Below, piece after piece: positions 7,388 to 15,929 of a DNA stretch of 64,000 nucleotides. Location: contig JAFWUH010000050.1 of the NCBI GenBank assembly GCA_017524165.1, forward strand, positions 1 to 64,000, given 5' to 3'. Under the pieces are notes generated by a model. That model did not search any database. It worked only from the letters and a program-made list of their open reading frames with translations, and was not told the origin of the DNA. Both the position numbers and the translations under genes were made by a program. Source of the stretch: Clostridia bacterium (GTDB taxonomy: Bacteria > Bacillota > Clostridia > Oscillospirales > Acutalibacteraceae). Within the stretch, counting starts at the first letter, position 1, and each line of letters opens with the position of its first letter.

Positions 7388-8587
7388 TTAATTGCTCAAC
7401 AATCCGCGCAGCATCCAACCCAAGGCGACGGCATAGTTCATTTCCTCGACGGATTCCGCCGCCTGAATCGGTATTTCGCCGACCACCTCACCGCCGACCG
7501 AAAGTTCGACCGTGCCGACCTGATCTCCCTTTTGGATCGGTGCGCGAACCGACTTCGGCAAAACGACATTGCGTTCTACCTTTTCGGTACTGTTTTTTTT
7601 CATTAAGAGAGACAGCGTTTCGGGCGCGCAAAGGCGCACCTGCTTTTGCACACCGCCCGTCACCGGCAAAACGGCGTCCGCGTCCAATTGTGCGTCCAAC
7701 GAGGCGAGGGAGAAATTCGCAAAGCCGTAGTCTAACAGCTTTTTTGCTCCGTTAAAGCGGTCGTTGCTGGTTTCGCCGCCCATCACAACGGCAACCAATT
7801 CCAAATCCCCACGGCAGGCGGATGCCGAAAGGCAGTATCCCGCGCCCGAGGTCGTGCCGGTTTTCAGTCCGGTAGTGCCTTCATAAAAGCGAACCAGTTT
7901 GTTGGTGTTGACCAGTTCGCTTTTGCCGTCACGCAGGGAGTCCATCCAGACGGTCGTATAGTTTTTGATAAGCGGATGCCGAAGCAGTTCCGCCGACATC
8001 AGCGCGACATCGTGCGCCGTGCTGACATGCCCTTCAGCGTCCAGTCCGGTTGCGTTGACAAAATGGGTATGATGCATACCAAGCTGATCGGCGCGCTCGT
8101 TCATCATGGCAACAAAGCCTTCCTCACTGCCGGCGACCGCCTCGGCAAAGACCACTGTGGCATCGTTGGCAGAGGCAATCGCGGTGGCTTTCAGCAGATC
8201 GTCCACCGTCATGCTCTCCCCCGGCTCCAGCCAGATCTGCGAACCGCCCATACTGCACGCGTGCTCACTGGCGGTCAGTACGGTTTCCAAGGTTAGATCG
8301 CCGCGATCTAAGGCTTCCATCGTCAATAACAGCGACATAATCTTGGTAATGGATGCCGGCGGCAGAACCTCGTCGGGATTATCCTCATAAAGAACCGTTC
8401 CCGTTTTCGGTTCTAACAAAATGACCGATTTTGCCTTGATATCCAGCGGTTGTCCCAATACGGCGGCAACGGTGGGCAACAACGGCTCGTTGAGGTCATC
8501 GGCATCGTTTTCCTCCGAAATAGCGCCAACCCCGATGCCACTGCTCAAACACAAAAGACACAATACAAAACAAATGAATTTTTTCAA
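7388..8587 (-). CDS. dacF: D-alanyl-D-alanine carboxypeptidase (DacF/PBP5 type)
   Basis: About 399 residues with an N-terminal signal peptide (KKFICFVLCLLCLSSGIGVGA). It carries the three penicillin-binding active-site motifs: SITK (SxxK, in PPASITKIM), SAN (in TAIASANDATVVF) and KTG (in GLKTGTTSGAG). A beta-rich C-terminal domain of the PBP5_C type follows. It trims terminal D-Ala from peptidoglycan stem peptides outside the cell. The start is probably the TTG at 8587, eight to ten bases after AAAGGA; a GTG three codons earlier is too close to that site. The spoIIA-linked DacF context is not present, so the paralogue assignment is approximate. Confidence 0.92.
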   Translation of the reverse strand: MKKFICFVLCLLCLSSGIGVGAISEENDADDLNEPLLPTVAAVLGQPLDIKAKSVILLEPKTGTVLYEDNPDEVLPPASITKIMSLLLTMEALDRGDLTLETVLTASEHACSMGGSQIWLEPGESMTVDDLLKATAIASANDATVVFAEAVAGSEEGFVAMMNERADQLGMHHTHFVNATGLDAEGHVSTAHDVALMSAELLRHPLIKNYTTVWMDSLRDGKSELVNTNKLVRFYEGTTGLKTGTTSGAGYCLSASACRGDLELVAVVMGGETSNDRFNGAKKLLDYGFANFSLASLDAQLDADAVLPVTGGVQKQVRLCAPETLSLLMKKNSTEKVERNVVLPKSVRAPIQKGDQVGTVELSVGGEVVGEIPIQAAESVEEMNYAVALGWMLRGLLSN

Positions 8588-8675
8588 AAACAGCACATCC
8601 TTTCACACTTTTGTTTCATGAAAAGATATGCCGTTTGAATCGGTTTCATACCTATTAGTATTGTTTAAAAAGCCG

Positions 8676-9329
8676 TTAATAGCCGAGTTCTTCCCCGCAC
8701 AAAAGCACGGTGATACGTTCGGGATCGCGTTGCTTTGCCGTGATCATATAGTTCACGCAAATGCGCGACGGACTTTGACAGCCGTCGGTCCAATCGGGAT
8801 CGGAAGTCTTTTCCAGCGCCACGCAATGACCGAGCTTGTGACAGGGCGTATCCAAATTCAGGCGCACGGTATTTTTGGGCGCGGCATCGGTTTTTACCCG
8901 CAGAAAGGCGGCTTTTAGATCGGGAACGATTTTATTGACCCCGACAATCAGCACGACCTTTTTCGGTCCGAACGCCATGGCGCTGATGCGGTTGCAGTTG
9001 CCGTCAACATTGACCAACTGTCCGTCTTCGGTCAGGGCGTTGGTCGAACAGAAGTAAAAGTCACAGCCGACTGTTTTCCGATAAACCTCTTCTTGTTCTT
9101 CGGGGGTAATACCCGGACGGGTACGGTCATAAAAACAGTATTTTTCGTCCTTTAAAATGTCCCAAACGCCGCTTTCTTTCAGCGACACGGATCCGCCTGA
9201 CGATATGGTGCAACCGTCAAAAAGACGCTCACGCACGGCGGCGCACACCGCGGCAGAATCAGGCAGATAAAACGCATTCATATTGTTTTTGCGAAGCGCC
9301 TGCAATACCTTTTCGATTTTTTCGTTCAT
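8676..9329 (-). CDS. LUD domain protein (lactate-utilisation LutC-like)
   Basis: 217 residues with the LUD fold: VRERLFDGCTISSGGSVSLKESG, DFYFCSTNALTEDGQLVNVDG, NCNRISAMAFGPKKVVLIVG. It matches the stand-alone YkgG/LutC-like proteins common in Clostridia. LutC works with LutA/LutB in lactate oxidation, but neither is nearby, so the true role is unclear. It follows mnmA by 18 bases on the same strand and is probably cotranscribed. The conserved Cys residues near the end (PCHKLGHC, LLCGEE) may bind metal, which is an inference. Confidence 0.85.
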   Translation of the reverse strand: MNEKIEKVLQALRKNNMNAFYLPDSAAVCAAVRERLFDGCTISSGGSVSLKESGVWDILKDEKYCFYDRTRPGITPEEQEEVYRKTVGCDFYFCSTNALTEDGQLVNVDGNCNRISAMAFGPKKVVLIVGVNKIVPDLKAAFLRVKTDAAPKNTVRLNLDTPCHKLGHCVALEKTSDPDWTDGCQSPSRICVNYMITAKQRDPERITVLLCGEELGY

Positions 9330-9347
9330 CTTCTTCCCTCCGTGGAT

Positions 9348-10379
9348 TTATAAAATCGTCGCACCGCCGAGGACAACATCGCCGTCATAGAAAACGGCGG
9401 TCTGTCCCGGTGAAGGTGCGCGCTGTGGTTGCTCAAATTCCAAAACCGCCGTCGTTTCGGATGTCGGATGCAAAACAGCCGGTTGTTCGGTCTGCCGGTA
9501 ACGCAGTTTCGCCGAAACTTTCAGCAAAGAAGAACACCGGTCAAACGGAATATAGTTGGTATCTTTTAATTCCACCCGGGTGCGGAACAAGGCGGATTCC
9601 TCACCCAATATAACGGTGTTTTCAGCCGCGTTTTTTGCCAAAACATAGGCGGGTTTCCCCAAGGCGATCCCCAGTCCCTTTCGTTGCCCGACGGTATAGT
9701 GGATCAGTCCCCGATGAGTGCCGAGCACCGTCCCGTCCGGCGAAAGAAAACTGCCGGACGGCTGTCGGCCGATTCGCGCTTCAATAAAGGCACCGTAATC
9801 CCCCGACGGCACAAAACAAATATCCTGACTGTCCGCACGGTCGGCAACGCTCAACCTTGCCTCAGCCGCCAAGGCACGCACCTCAGCTTTGGTCAACGCC
9901 GCCAACGGGAACCGGGCAAAGGCGAGTTGCTCCTGATTGAGCCGGCAAAGCATATAGGTTTGATCTTTTTGGCGATCTTCGGGACGGCACAGCAGCGTTC
10001 TGCCGCCGGCATCTTTTTTTGTGACGGCGTAATGTCCTGTCGCCAACGCTGTGCATCCCGTTTTTTGCGCTTGAGTCATGAGTAGTCCAAACTTGATTTT
10101 TTCATTGCAAAGAATACAAGGGTTCGGGGTTCGCCCGGCAAGATATTCCCCGATAAAATCCGCGATGACCGTTTGCTCAAACGCTGTACGATAATCTAAT
10201 ACGGCATGTTGGATCCCGAGCGTTTGACAAACCGCGGCGGCATCTTGTGCCGCCTCCTTTTGCGGTTGCGGGCAAAGCTGTAAGGTAACGCCGAGAACGG
10301 TATGTCCTTGTTTTTGCAACAAGACGGCGGCGGCTGAAGAATCCACGCCTCCGCTCATACCGACCATAACTTTTTCCAT
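9348..10379 (-). CDS. mnmA: tRNA-uridine 2-sulfurtransferase
   Basis: 343 residues. It makes 2-thiouridine at position 34 of Lys, Glu and Gln tRNAs. Seen: VMVGMSGGVDSSAAAVLL (PP-loop ATP site), RTPNPCILCNEKIKFG (catalytic Cys), SQDICFVPSGDYGAF (second catalytic Cys), and the C-terminal barrel (VGQRKGLGIAL). The start is the ATG at 10379, because AAGGAGGAG lies directly upstream; a longer frame from 10421 has no such site. No cysteine desulfurase is adjacent, so sulfur must come from elsewhere in the genome. Confidence 0.96.
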   Translation of the reverse strand: MEKVMVGMSGGVDSSAAAVLLQKQGHTVLGVTLQLCPQPQKEAAQDAAAVCQTLGIQHAVLDYRTAFEQTVIADFIGEYLAGRTPNPCILCNEKIKFGLLMTQAQKTGCTALATGHYAVTKKDAGGRTLLCRPEDRQKDQTYMLCRLNQEQLAFARFPLAALTKAEVRALAAEARLSVADRADSQDICFVPSGDYGAFIEARIGRQPSGSFLSPDGTVLGTHRGLIHYTVGQRKGLGIALGKPAYVLAKNAAENTVILGEESALFRTRVELKDTNYIPFDRCSSLLKVSAKLRYRQTEQPAVLHPTSETTAVLEFEQPQRAPSPGQTAVFYDGDVVLGGATIL

Positions 10380-10529
10380 GGCTTTTCTCCTCCTTGCAAC
10401 AAAAACTTGCTCTGCAGACATTATTATATCAAATTATTTCACGGTTTGCAATTCATGAATATCAGGTTTTTCGCATATACTTTTAGCAAACGCAACTGCA
10501 GAAAGTAAAAAAGAAAGGCGCGCAATGAT

Positions 10530-11453
10530 ATGAAAGTTTATTATCCCGAAGGACGGTTATTTGATACAGCGGAAAACAAAAGACACCTGTCCGGTCCGAC
10601 AGCCTTGGCGCAAGCGGCGGTCAATCAAACGGTGTTGGAAGCCAGGGTTCTGCTCTGTGACGCCGGACACAATTTAACGGTCGATCTCGGTTGTATGAAA
10701 GGGATCATTCCGCGTGAGGAGGGCGCCCTCGGCATTGCCGAAGGCACCACCCGGGATATCGCCTTGATCTCCCGCGTCGGGCGGGCGGTCAGCTTTACCG
10801 TCACCGAATTGTCGTACGATGAAAACGGGCGACCGATCGCCCTCCTTTCCCGCCGCCATGCCCAGGAACTGTGCCGCGCAGAATTTCTTGCCCATCAGCA
10901 CATCGGCGATGTGATCGAGGTCACCGTGACGCACCTTGAAAATTTCGGCGCCTTTTGCGATGTCGGGTGCGGCAATGTCGCTCTGTTGCCGATCGACGCG
11001 ATTTCGGTTTCCAGAATTTCACATCCTTCCGACCGTTTCCATGTCGGGCAGACCATCCGCGCCGTGATCAAAAACATCTCTCCCGACGGAAAAATCACCT
11101 TGACCCACAAAGAATTACTCGGTACTTGGGAAGAAAATGTCAGCCGCTTTGCGGCGGGTCAAACCGTTTCGGGCGTCATCCGCAGCGTGGAGAATTACGG
11201 CATTTTTGTCGAACTTACGCCCAATTTGGCAGGCCTGGCAGAACCGCACGAACAGGTTATTGTCGGGCAACAGGCAGGGGTCTACATTAAAAGCATCCTA
11301 CCCGAAAAGATGAAGATCAAACTGATCATCATCGACAGTTTTGACGCCGTTGCACCCCAAGCGCCCCACTATTATTTTGAGGGAAATCATCTGGACGAAT
11401 GGCAGTACTCTCCGAAAGAATGTCCCAAAAAAATCCAGTCTTTTTTTCGTTAA
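10530..11453 (+). CDS. S1 RNA-binding domain protein (30S S1-like)
   Basis: 307 residues with repeated S1 (OB) folds. A first one is partly degenerate (NQTVLEARVLLCDAGHNLTVDLG). The second is clear (GDVIEVTVTHLENFGAFCDVGC...ISPDGKITLTHKELLGTW), and the third is GQTVSGVIRSVENYGIFVELTPNL. Short Firmicute S1-like proteins of this type replace the six-domain S1 and bind mRNA or the ribosome. The C-terminal 40 residues (PHYYFEGNHLDEWQYSP) are outside the folds. It is divergent from mnmA. An RBS (AAAGG) precedes the ATG. Confidence 0.85.
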   Translation: MKVYYPEGRLFDTAENKRHLSGPTALAQAAVNQTVLEARVLLCDAGHNLTVDLGCMKGIIPREEGALGIAEGTTRDIALISRVGRAVSFTVTELSYDENGRPIALLSRRHAQELCRAEFLAHQHIGDVIEVTVTHLENFGAFCDVGCGNVALLPIDAISVSRISHPSDRFHVGQTIRAVIKNISPDGKITLTHKELLGTWEENVSRFAAGQTVSGVIRSVENYGIFVELTPNLAGLAEPHEQVIVGQQAGVYIKSILPEKMKIKLIIIDSFDAVAPQAPHYYFEGNHLDEWQYSPKECPKKIQSFFR

Positions 11454-11488
11454 TTTTGAAGATTTTTATCTTATTTTACAGATTGTCC

Positions 11489-11517
11489 TTGACTTCTTTG
11501 ACAAAAAAAGGTATGCT
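11489..11517 (+). promoter_or_regulatory. Promoter of the Mrp-family gene
   Basis: TTGACT, 17 bases, TATGCT, ending 40 bases before the ATG at 11558. Confidence 0.6.
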
Positions 11518-11557
11518 TTAAACAATAAAACAATATAGAAGTAAGAAGGTTATTCCC

Positions 11558-12400
11558 ATGGCTGTCTCTCATTCCTGCGGCGGAGATTGCGGTTCCTGTC
11601 AGGAACAATGTTCCTCCCGTCAACCTGAAAGCTTGATCGAACCGACAGGCGATTATAATCATATCCGGCATGTCCTTGCCGTTGTCAGCGGTAAAGGCGG
11701 CGTCGGCAAATCCATGGTCACTTCCCTTTTGGCGGTTGCACTCCGCCGTCAGGGCTATTCAGTCGGTATTTTGGACGCCGACATCACCGGTCCCTCGGTT
11801 CCGAAAAGTTTCGGCGTGAAAAGCCGCGCGATGCAAAGCGAAATCGGCATTCTGCCCGCCGAAACCGAAACCGGTATCAAAATCATTTCGGTCAATATGA
11901 TGTTGGAATCTGCGGAAGCTCCTGTCATCTGGCGCGGGCCGGTCATTGCCGGTGCCGTAAAGCAGTTCTGGCATGATGTCGTCTGGGGCGACCTGGATTA
12001 TTTGCTGATCGACTGTCCTCCCGGTACCGGCGATGTGCCGTTGACCATTTTCCAATCCATCCCGCTGGATGCGGCGATTGTCGTCACCTCTCCGCAGGAT
12101 TTGGTTTCGCTGATCGTTAAAAAAGCTGTCAACATGGCAAATATGATGAATATTCCGGTCTTGGGTACCGTGGAGAATATGAGCTATTTTCGCTGCCCCG
12201 ATTGCGGCAAAGAGCATCGCATTTTCGGCGACACTTCGGCGGACCCCGCCGAAACCGGCATTCCGCTTTTGGGGCGGTTGCCGATTGACCCCGATTTGGC
12301 AAGGATGATTGATAACGGCGCCATCGAAAAGGTTCGCGACGGATTTTTGGACGATGCCGTCGGTCTGATAGCCGAAAAATTTCCTGTAACTGCGGAATAA
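11558..12400 (+). CDS. Mrp/NBP35 family Fe-S carrier ATPase
   Basis: 280 residues. It binds ATP with the deviant Walker A VVSGKGGVGKSMVTSLL and carries the family motifs DADITGPSVPKSFG, MMLESAEAPVIWRGP and DYLLIDCPPGTGDVPL. The C-terminal CxxC (YFRCPDCGKEH) is the bridging Fe-S cluster site. The N-terminus adds a cysteine cluster CGGDCGSCQEQC within the first 20 residues, as in NBP35-type members, which likely holds a second cluster. It probably transfers Fe-S clusters to apoenzymes in the cytoplasm. It is convergent with the AraC-family regulator, with only eight bases between the stops and no visible terminator. Confidence 0.93.
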   Translation: MAVSHSCGGDCGSCQEQCSSRQPESLIEPTGDYNHIRHVLAVVSGKGGVGKSMVTSLLAVALRRQGYSVGILDADITGPSVPKSFGVKSRAMQSEIGILPAETETGIKIISVNMMLESAEAPVIWRGPVIAGAVKQFWHDVVWGDLDYLLIDCPPGTGDVPLTIFQSIPLDAAIVVTSPQDLVSLIVKKAVNMANMMNIPVLGTVENMSYFRCPDCGKEHRIFGDTSADPAETGIPLLGRLPIDPDLARMIDNGAIEKVRDGFLDDAVGLIAEKFPVTAE

Positions 12401-12407
12401 ACCGCCC

Positions 12408-13238
12408 TTATTCCCGCTCAAGATGTTCCCGACGGAACGCGGAGGGCGCACAGCCGTAAGCGGCAGAAAAAACCTTGGAAAAATAATTTTGATCGGAATA
12501 ACCGCAGTCGGCTGATATTTCCTTAATGGAACGCCGACTTTTACATAACAATTCCGCGGCTTTTTGCATCCGTATTTCGGACAAGCATTCCATCACGGTT
12601 TTTCCGTACTCACCTTGAAACGATTTGGTCAAGGTGGAATTGCAACAGCCGAATTTTTCGGACAAGCGGTTCAATGTAATGTGCGACGCGTAATTTTGTT
12701 GCAAATAATTGAAAATCATTTGCGGCAACCGCTGATTGTAAAAATAAAGTTTGTTTTTTCCGGTCAAATTTTCGGCGATCACCGTCATCAAATGAATATA
12801 AGAATCCAGCAGGTCCCGCGGAATCGCGCACACGGTTGCTGATAATTCCGCTGCCTTTGTGCCATCCTTCAATTGCTTAAACGCCTCTTGTTGCAGTTGA
12901 AACAGCGATTGCGGACTGTCGTCCCGCACCTGTCCCATCATTAAATATCCCGACAAAATCCCGAAATGATAGATCGGTGCAACCGCTTCATACAGCCCGC
13001 GTTTACAACGGTAAACGAAAACTTTTCCGGTGTTGCGTACCCGCTCAAATGCTACGGCATCGTTTTGTATACAGTCTTTCTGTATCGCGCGGTTTTCCTG
13101 TAAACAACGGCAGAAGGGGGACAACTCTTTCGGATAAGAATAGATTTCGTGAAATTCTGTATCGTGAATAGAAACACGAATCCCTGAAATTCGGTAAAAA
13201 TCTTTCAGCAAGGAATGAATTTGCATATCCTGAACCAT
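12408..13238 (-). CDS. AraC-family regulator with a PocR sensor domain
   Basis: About 276 residues. The N-terminal ~170 residues are a PocR-like ligand domain: LKDFYRISGIRVSIHDTEF, then a cysteine-containing ELSPFCRCLQENRAIQKDC, YRCKRGLYEAVAPIYHFG and LMMGQVRDDSPQ. The C-terminal ~100 residues hold two HTHs of the AraC type (NRLSEKFGCCNSTLTKSFQ; SIKEISADCGYSDQNYFSKVF). I use the ATG at 13238, with AAAGGAG seven to eight bases upstream. It is divergent from nahK-nagA with overlapping promoters, so it most likely controls amino-sugar uptake or degradation. PocR domains bind small hydroxylated or sugar-like ligands, but the ligand is not shown. Confidence 0.88.
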   Translation of the reverse strand: MVQDMQIHSLLKDFYRISGIRVSIHDTEFHEIYSYPKELSPFCRCLQENRAIQKDCIQNDAVAFERVRNTGKVFVYRCKRGLYEAVAPIYHFGILSGYLMMGQVRDDSPQSLFQLQQEAFKQLKDGTKAAELSATVCAIPRDLLDSYIHLMTVIAENLTGKNKLYFYNQRLPQMIFNYLQQNYASHITLNRLSEKFGCCNSTLTKSFQGEYGKTVMECLSEIRMQKAAELLCKSRRSIKEISADCGYSDQNYFSKVFSAAYGCAPSAFRREHLERE

Positions 13239-13290
13239 GATACAATCTCCTTTGGCACAAAAACGGAAATAATACGATATTTTGCTATTT

Positions 13291-13340
13291 ATTCTACAAT
13301 TTTTTATAGAATTTGTCAATGCATACGGTTAAAATAGAAT
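13291..13340. promoter_or_regulatory. Overlapping divergent promoters of the AraC gene and nahK
   Basis: Minus strand: TTGACA, 17 bases, TAGAAT (13319 down to 13291). Plus strand: TTGTCA, 16 bases, TAGAAT (13313-13340). The two -35 boxes occupy the same seven bases (13313-13319). One regulator bound there could switch both directions at once. Confidence 0.7.
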
Positions 13341-13384
13341 AGAAATCATCCGATTTTAACTAAACGGTAAAGGCAGGTTCAGAA

Positions 13385-14485
13385 ATGAGGATAATCAGTT
13401 TGGAACAGACAGTAAAAGGTATTCAACAATTTGATTTTAAAGGCACCGTCACGGGTTGCATTCCCTACGGCAACGGTCATATCAACGATACCTATCTCAT
13501 TGTCACAAGATTGGAAGACGGTACCCAATGCCGCTATATTTTGCAGGCACTAAACACCGATGTCTTTAAAAACCCTGATCAGGTTTTGGAAAATATCGAC
13601 CGAGTCACCTCTTTTTTGCGTGAAAAGACCGATGATCCCCGCAAGGTCATGACCTTGATTCACACCAAAGACGGCAAAACCGCTTATGTTGATAACCGCG
13701 GTTTCTATTGGCGCGCCTTTACCTTTATTGAGGATTCGCTTTGTTTGGAGCGCCCTGAAAGCACCGATGATTTTTATCAATGCGCCGTTGCTTTCGGTCA
13801 GTTCCAATACTATTTGGATTCTTTCCCGGCTGAAACGCTGCACGAAACCATTCCGGATTTCCACAATACACCGAAACGGTTTGCAGATTTTCTCAATGCC
13901 GTAAGCGCCGATGTATGCGGTCGTGCGGCGTCGGTACAGAAAGAAATTGCGTTTTATAAAGCGCGGGAAGATTTTTATTCGGTGCTGATCGACAGTAACA
14001 AAAAGGGCATTTTGCCCCTGCGCGTCACCCATAACGACACTAAAATCAATAATGTCATGCTGGATGCGAAAACGCGCACCGCGCTTTGTGTGATTGATTT
14101 AGACACTATTATGCCCGGTTTTTCGGTGACCGACTTTGGTGATTCGATTCGCTTTGGTGCCAGCACCGCCGCCGAGGATGAGAAAGATCTTTCCAAGGTT
14201 TCGATTGATTTGGCAATGTTTGATGTTTATGCCGACGGATTCCTGACCGGTTGCGGCGGATTGTTGAGCAACGATGAGATCCGTTTGATGCCGGAAGGCG
14301 CTAAAATGATGACGGCAGAATGCGGTATGCGCTTTTTAACGGATTATCTGAACGGCGATACCTATTTTAAGACCGCTTATGAGACCCATAACCTGGATCG
14401 TTGCCGAACCCAAATAAAATTGGTAGAGGACATGGAAGCCCATTGGGATGAAATGAAACAAATCATTGAAAAGTATACCCATTGA
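13385..14485 (+). CDS. nahK: N-acetylhexosamine 1-kinase
   Basis: 366 residues with an aminoglycoside-phosphotransferase-like kinase fold. It aligns along its whole length with bifidobacterial NahK: YGNGHINDTYLIV, YILQALNTDVFKNPDQVLENI, LPLRVTHNDTKINNVMLD (catalytic loop), ALCVIDLDTIMPGFSVTDFGDSIRFG, and ECGMRFLTDYLNGDTYF. It would phosphorylate GlcNAc or GalNAc at C1 in the salvage of mucin or milk-oligosaccharide sugars. A lacto-N-biose phosphorylase or GalT gene, usual partners, is not in the window. nagA follows directly, which suggests a combined HexNAc utilisation unit. Confidence 0.9.
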   Translation: MRIISLEQTVKGIQQFDFKGTVTGCIPYGNGHINDTYLIVTRLEDGTQCRYILQALNTDVFKNPDQVLENIDRVTSFLREKTDDPRKVMTLIHTKDGKTAYVDNRGFYWRAFTFIEDSLCLERPESTDDFYQCAVAFGQFQYYLDSFPAETLHETIPDFHNTPKRFADFLNAVSADVCGRAASVQKEIAFYKAREDFYSVLIDSNKKGILPLRVTHNDTKINNVMLDAKTRTALCVIDLDTIMPGFSVTDFGDSIRFGASTAAEDEKDLSKVSIDLAMFDVYADGFLTGCGGLLSNDEIRLMPEGAKMMTAECGMRFLTDYLNGDTYFKTAYETHNLDRCRTQIKLVEDMEAHWDEMKQIIEKYTH

Positions 14486-14519
14486 TCGGGATATAATGTT
14501 CAATGAACGAGGTTCAGCT

Positions 14520-15578
14520 ATGATTATCAAAAATGCTTTGTTTGGCGGAAAAATACAGGACATTGTGATTGCCGACGGTAAAATTGCCGCAATTACCGAC
14601 CGTGCCGACGGCGACGGATTGGATGCCCGCGGGAAGCGTGTCATTCCCGGACTGGTAGAGGTTCATTCGCATGGCTGTATCGGCATGGATACCATGGATG
14701 CCGACTTTAAAAATATGTGCCGCTTTTATGCCGAACACGGTACCACTTCCTGGTTGCCGACGACCATGACGATGGGATACGACGACCTGAAGCGGGTTTG
14801 CACCGCAGAAACCGATTTTGACGGCGCGCAGATTTTGGGGTTTCATTTTGAGGGTCCGTATATCTCGCCCAAACATAAAGGCGCACAGAACGAAAAGTAT
14901 ATCCAAAATCCTTCGGTAGAGGATTTCAAACAGTTTGAGCGCGTTAAAATGATGACGGTCGCCCCAGAATTGCCCGGCAGTGAGGCATTTATCCGTGCCG
15001 TTACACCTGACTGCGTCATCAGTATCGGACATACCGATTGTGATTACGAAACGGCGCTTCGCGCCATTGATTGGGGCGCAAACTGTCTGACGCATACCTA
15101 TAATGCGATGCCGCCCTTGCATCACCGCAATCCCGGTCCGATCGGCGCGGCGATCGAAAAGGGGATTTACGCACAATTGATTTGTGACGGATTCCATGTA
15201 TCAAAACCGGTGGTGCTTGCCACCTATCGCACCTTCGGTCCGGAACGGGTCGTGCTGATCAGCGACAGTATCCGTCCTGCCGGATTGCCGGAGGGCACCT
15301 ATGAATCGGGCGGTTTAACCGTCTACCTGAAAGACGGTGCCGCACGGCTGGCAGATGGCACGATCGCCGGCAGTTCCGCCACCTTGTGGGACTGCGTTAA
15401 AAAAGCGGTGGAGTTTGGCATTGACTTTGACGATGCCGTGCGGATGGCATCCGCCACGCCGGCTGAATTATTAGGCGTTCCGAAAGGAAAAATCGAAGTT
15501 GGCTATGACGCCGACTTGCTGATTTTAGACGGGGATGATATCGAGACCGTAATCATCGCCGGAAAAATTTTCTCCTAA
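14520..15578 (+). CDS. nagA: N-acetylglucosamine-6-phosphate deacetylase
   Basis: 352 residues from the ATG at 14520 (GAGG seven bases upstream). Upstream ATGs at 14496 and in the nahK end have no better site. It removes acetate from GlcNAc-6-P. Motifs: VEVHSHGCIGMDTM (metal His pair), GFHFEGPYISPKHKGAQ (metal Glu), ISIGHTDCDY and LTHTYNAMPPLHHRNPG (metal His), LISDSIRPAG (catalytic Asp) and ADLLILD near the end. It lies 34 bases after nahK and is probably one transcript ending at the strong hairpin at 15577. The product glucosamine-6-P can be used by NagB at 55.0 kb. Confidence 0.96.
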   Translation: MIIKNALFGGKIQDIVIADGKIAAITDRADGDGLDARGKRVIPGLVEVHSHGCIGMDTMDADFKNMCRFYAEHGTTSWLPTTMTMGYDDLKRVCTAETDFDGAQILGFHFEGPYISPKHKGAQNEKYIQNPSVEDFKQFERVKMMTVAPELPGSEAFIRAVTPDCVISIGHTDCDYETALRAIDWGANCLTHTYNAMPPLHHRNPGPIGAAIEKGIYAQLICDGFHVSKPVVLATYRTFGPERVVLISDSIRPAGLPEGTYESGGLTVYLKDGAARLADGTIAGSSATLWDCVKKAVEFGIDFDDAVRMASATPAELLGVPKGKIEVGYDADLLILDGDDIETVIIAGKIFS

Positions 15579-15625
15579 AAATAACCCCTGTCCGTCAACA
15601 AAGATGAACAGGGGTTATTTTTTTG
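15577..15625. terminator. Terminator after nahK-nagA
   Basis: AAAATAACCCCTGT pairs with ACAGGGGTTATTTT around a short loop, with a T-run beyond. It also serves the convergent YerC gene. Confidence 0.9.
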
Positions 15626-15635
15626 CAAAAAAGAA

Positions 15636-15911
15636 TCATCCTAACAGCTTTTTATACCCGTTGCCGTCCTGGACACAACGCGAGACCCGACTGAGCGTTG
15701 CCGAGGAAATATCGGTTTCGGTCATTACCTGCTGATAGGTTTTGCCGTCCAACAACAATTTGGCGGCTCGCACCCGCTGTGCCATCTGTTCCACTTCTTT
15801 TCGGGTGCACAAATCTTCAAACAAGCAACGACAGTCGTCAATATTTTCGAGCGAAACAATTAACGCAAAGAGTTCGCGAACCATTTCTTCATGAACCTTT
15901 TTTTCGACCAT
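15636..15911 (-). CDS. yerC: TrpR-like regulator, YerC/YecD family
   Basis: 91 residues, the full length for this family. VRELFALIVSLENIDDCRCLFEDLCTRKEVEQMAQR, then KTYQQVMTETDISSATLSRVSRCV, matches the TrpR/YerC fold with its HTH at residues ~58-80. Members bind DNA and are suspected regulators of metabolism, but without an accepted effector in Firmicutes. It is 18 bases downstream of the amino-acid ABC ATPase on the minus strand and could be the last gene of that unit. Confidence 0.92.
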   Translation of the reverse strand: MVEKKVHEEMVRELFALIVSLENIDDCRCLFEDLCTRKEVEQMAQRVRAAKLLLDGKTYQQVMTETDISSATLSRVSRCVQDGNGYKKLLG

Positions 15912-15929
15912 ACCGACCTCTCTTTCCGC

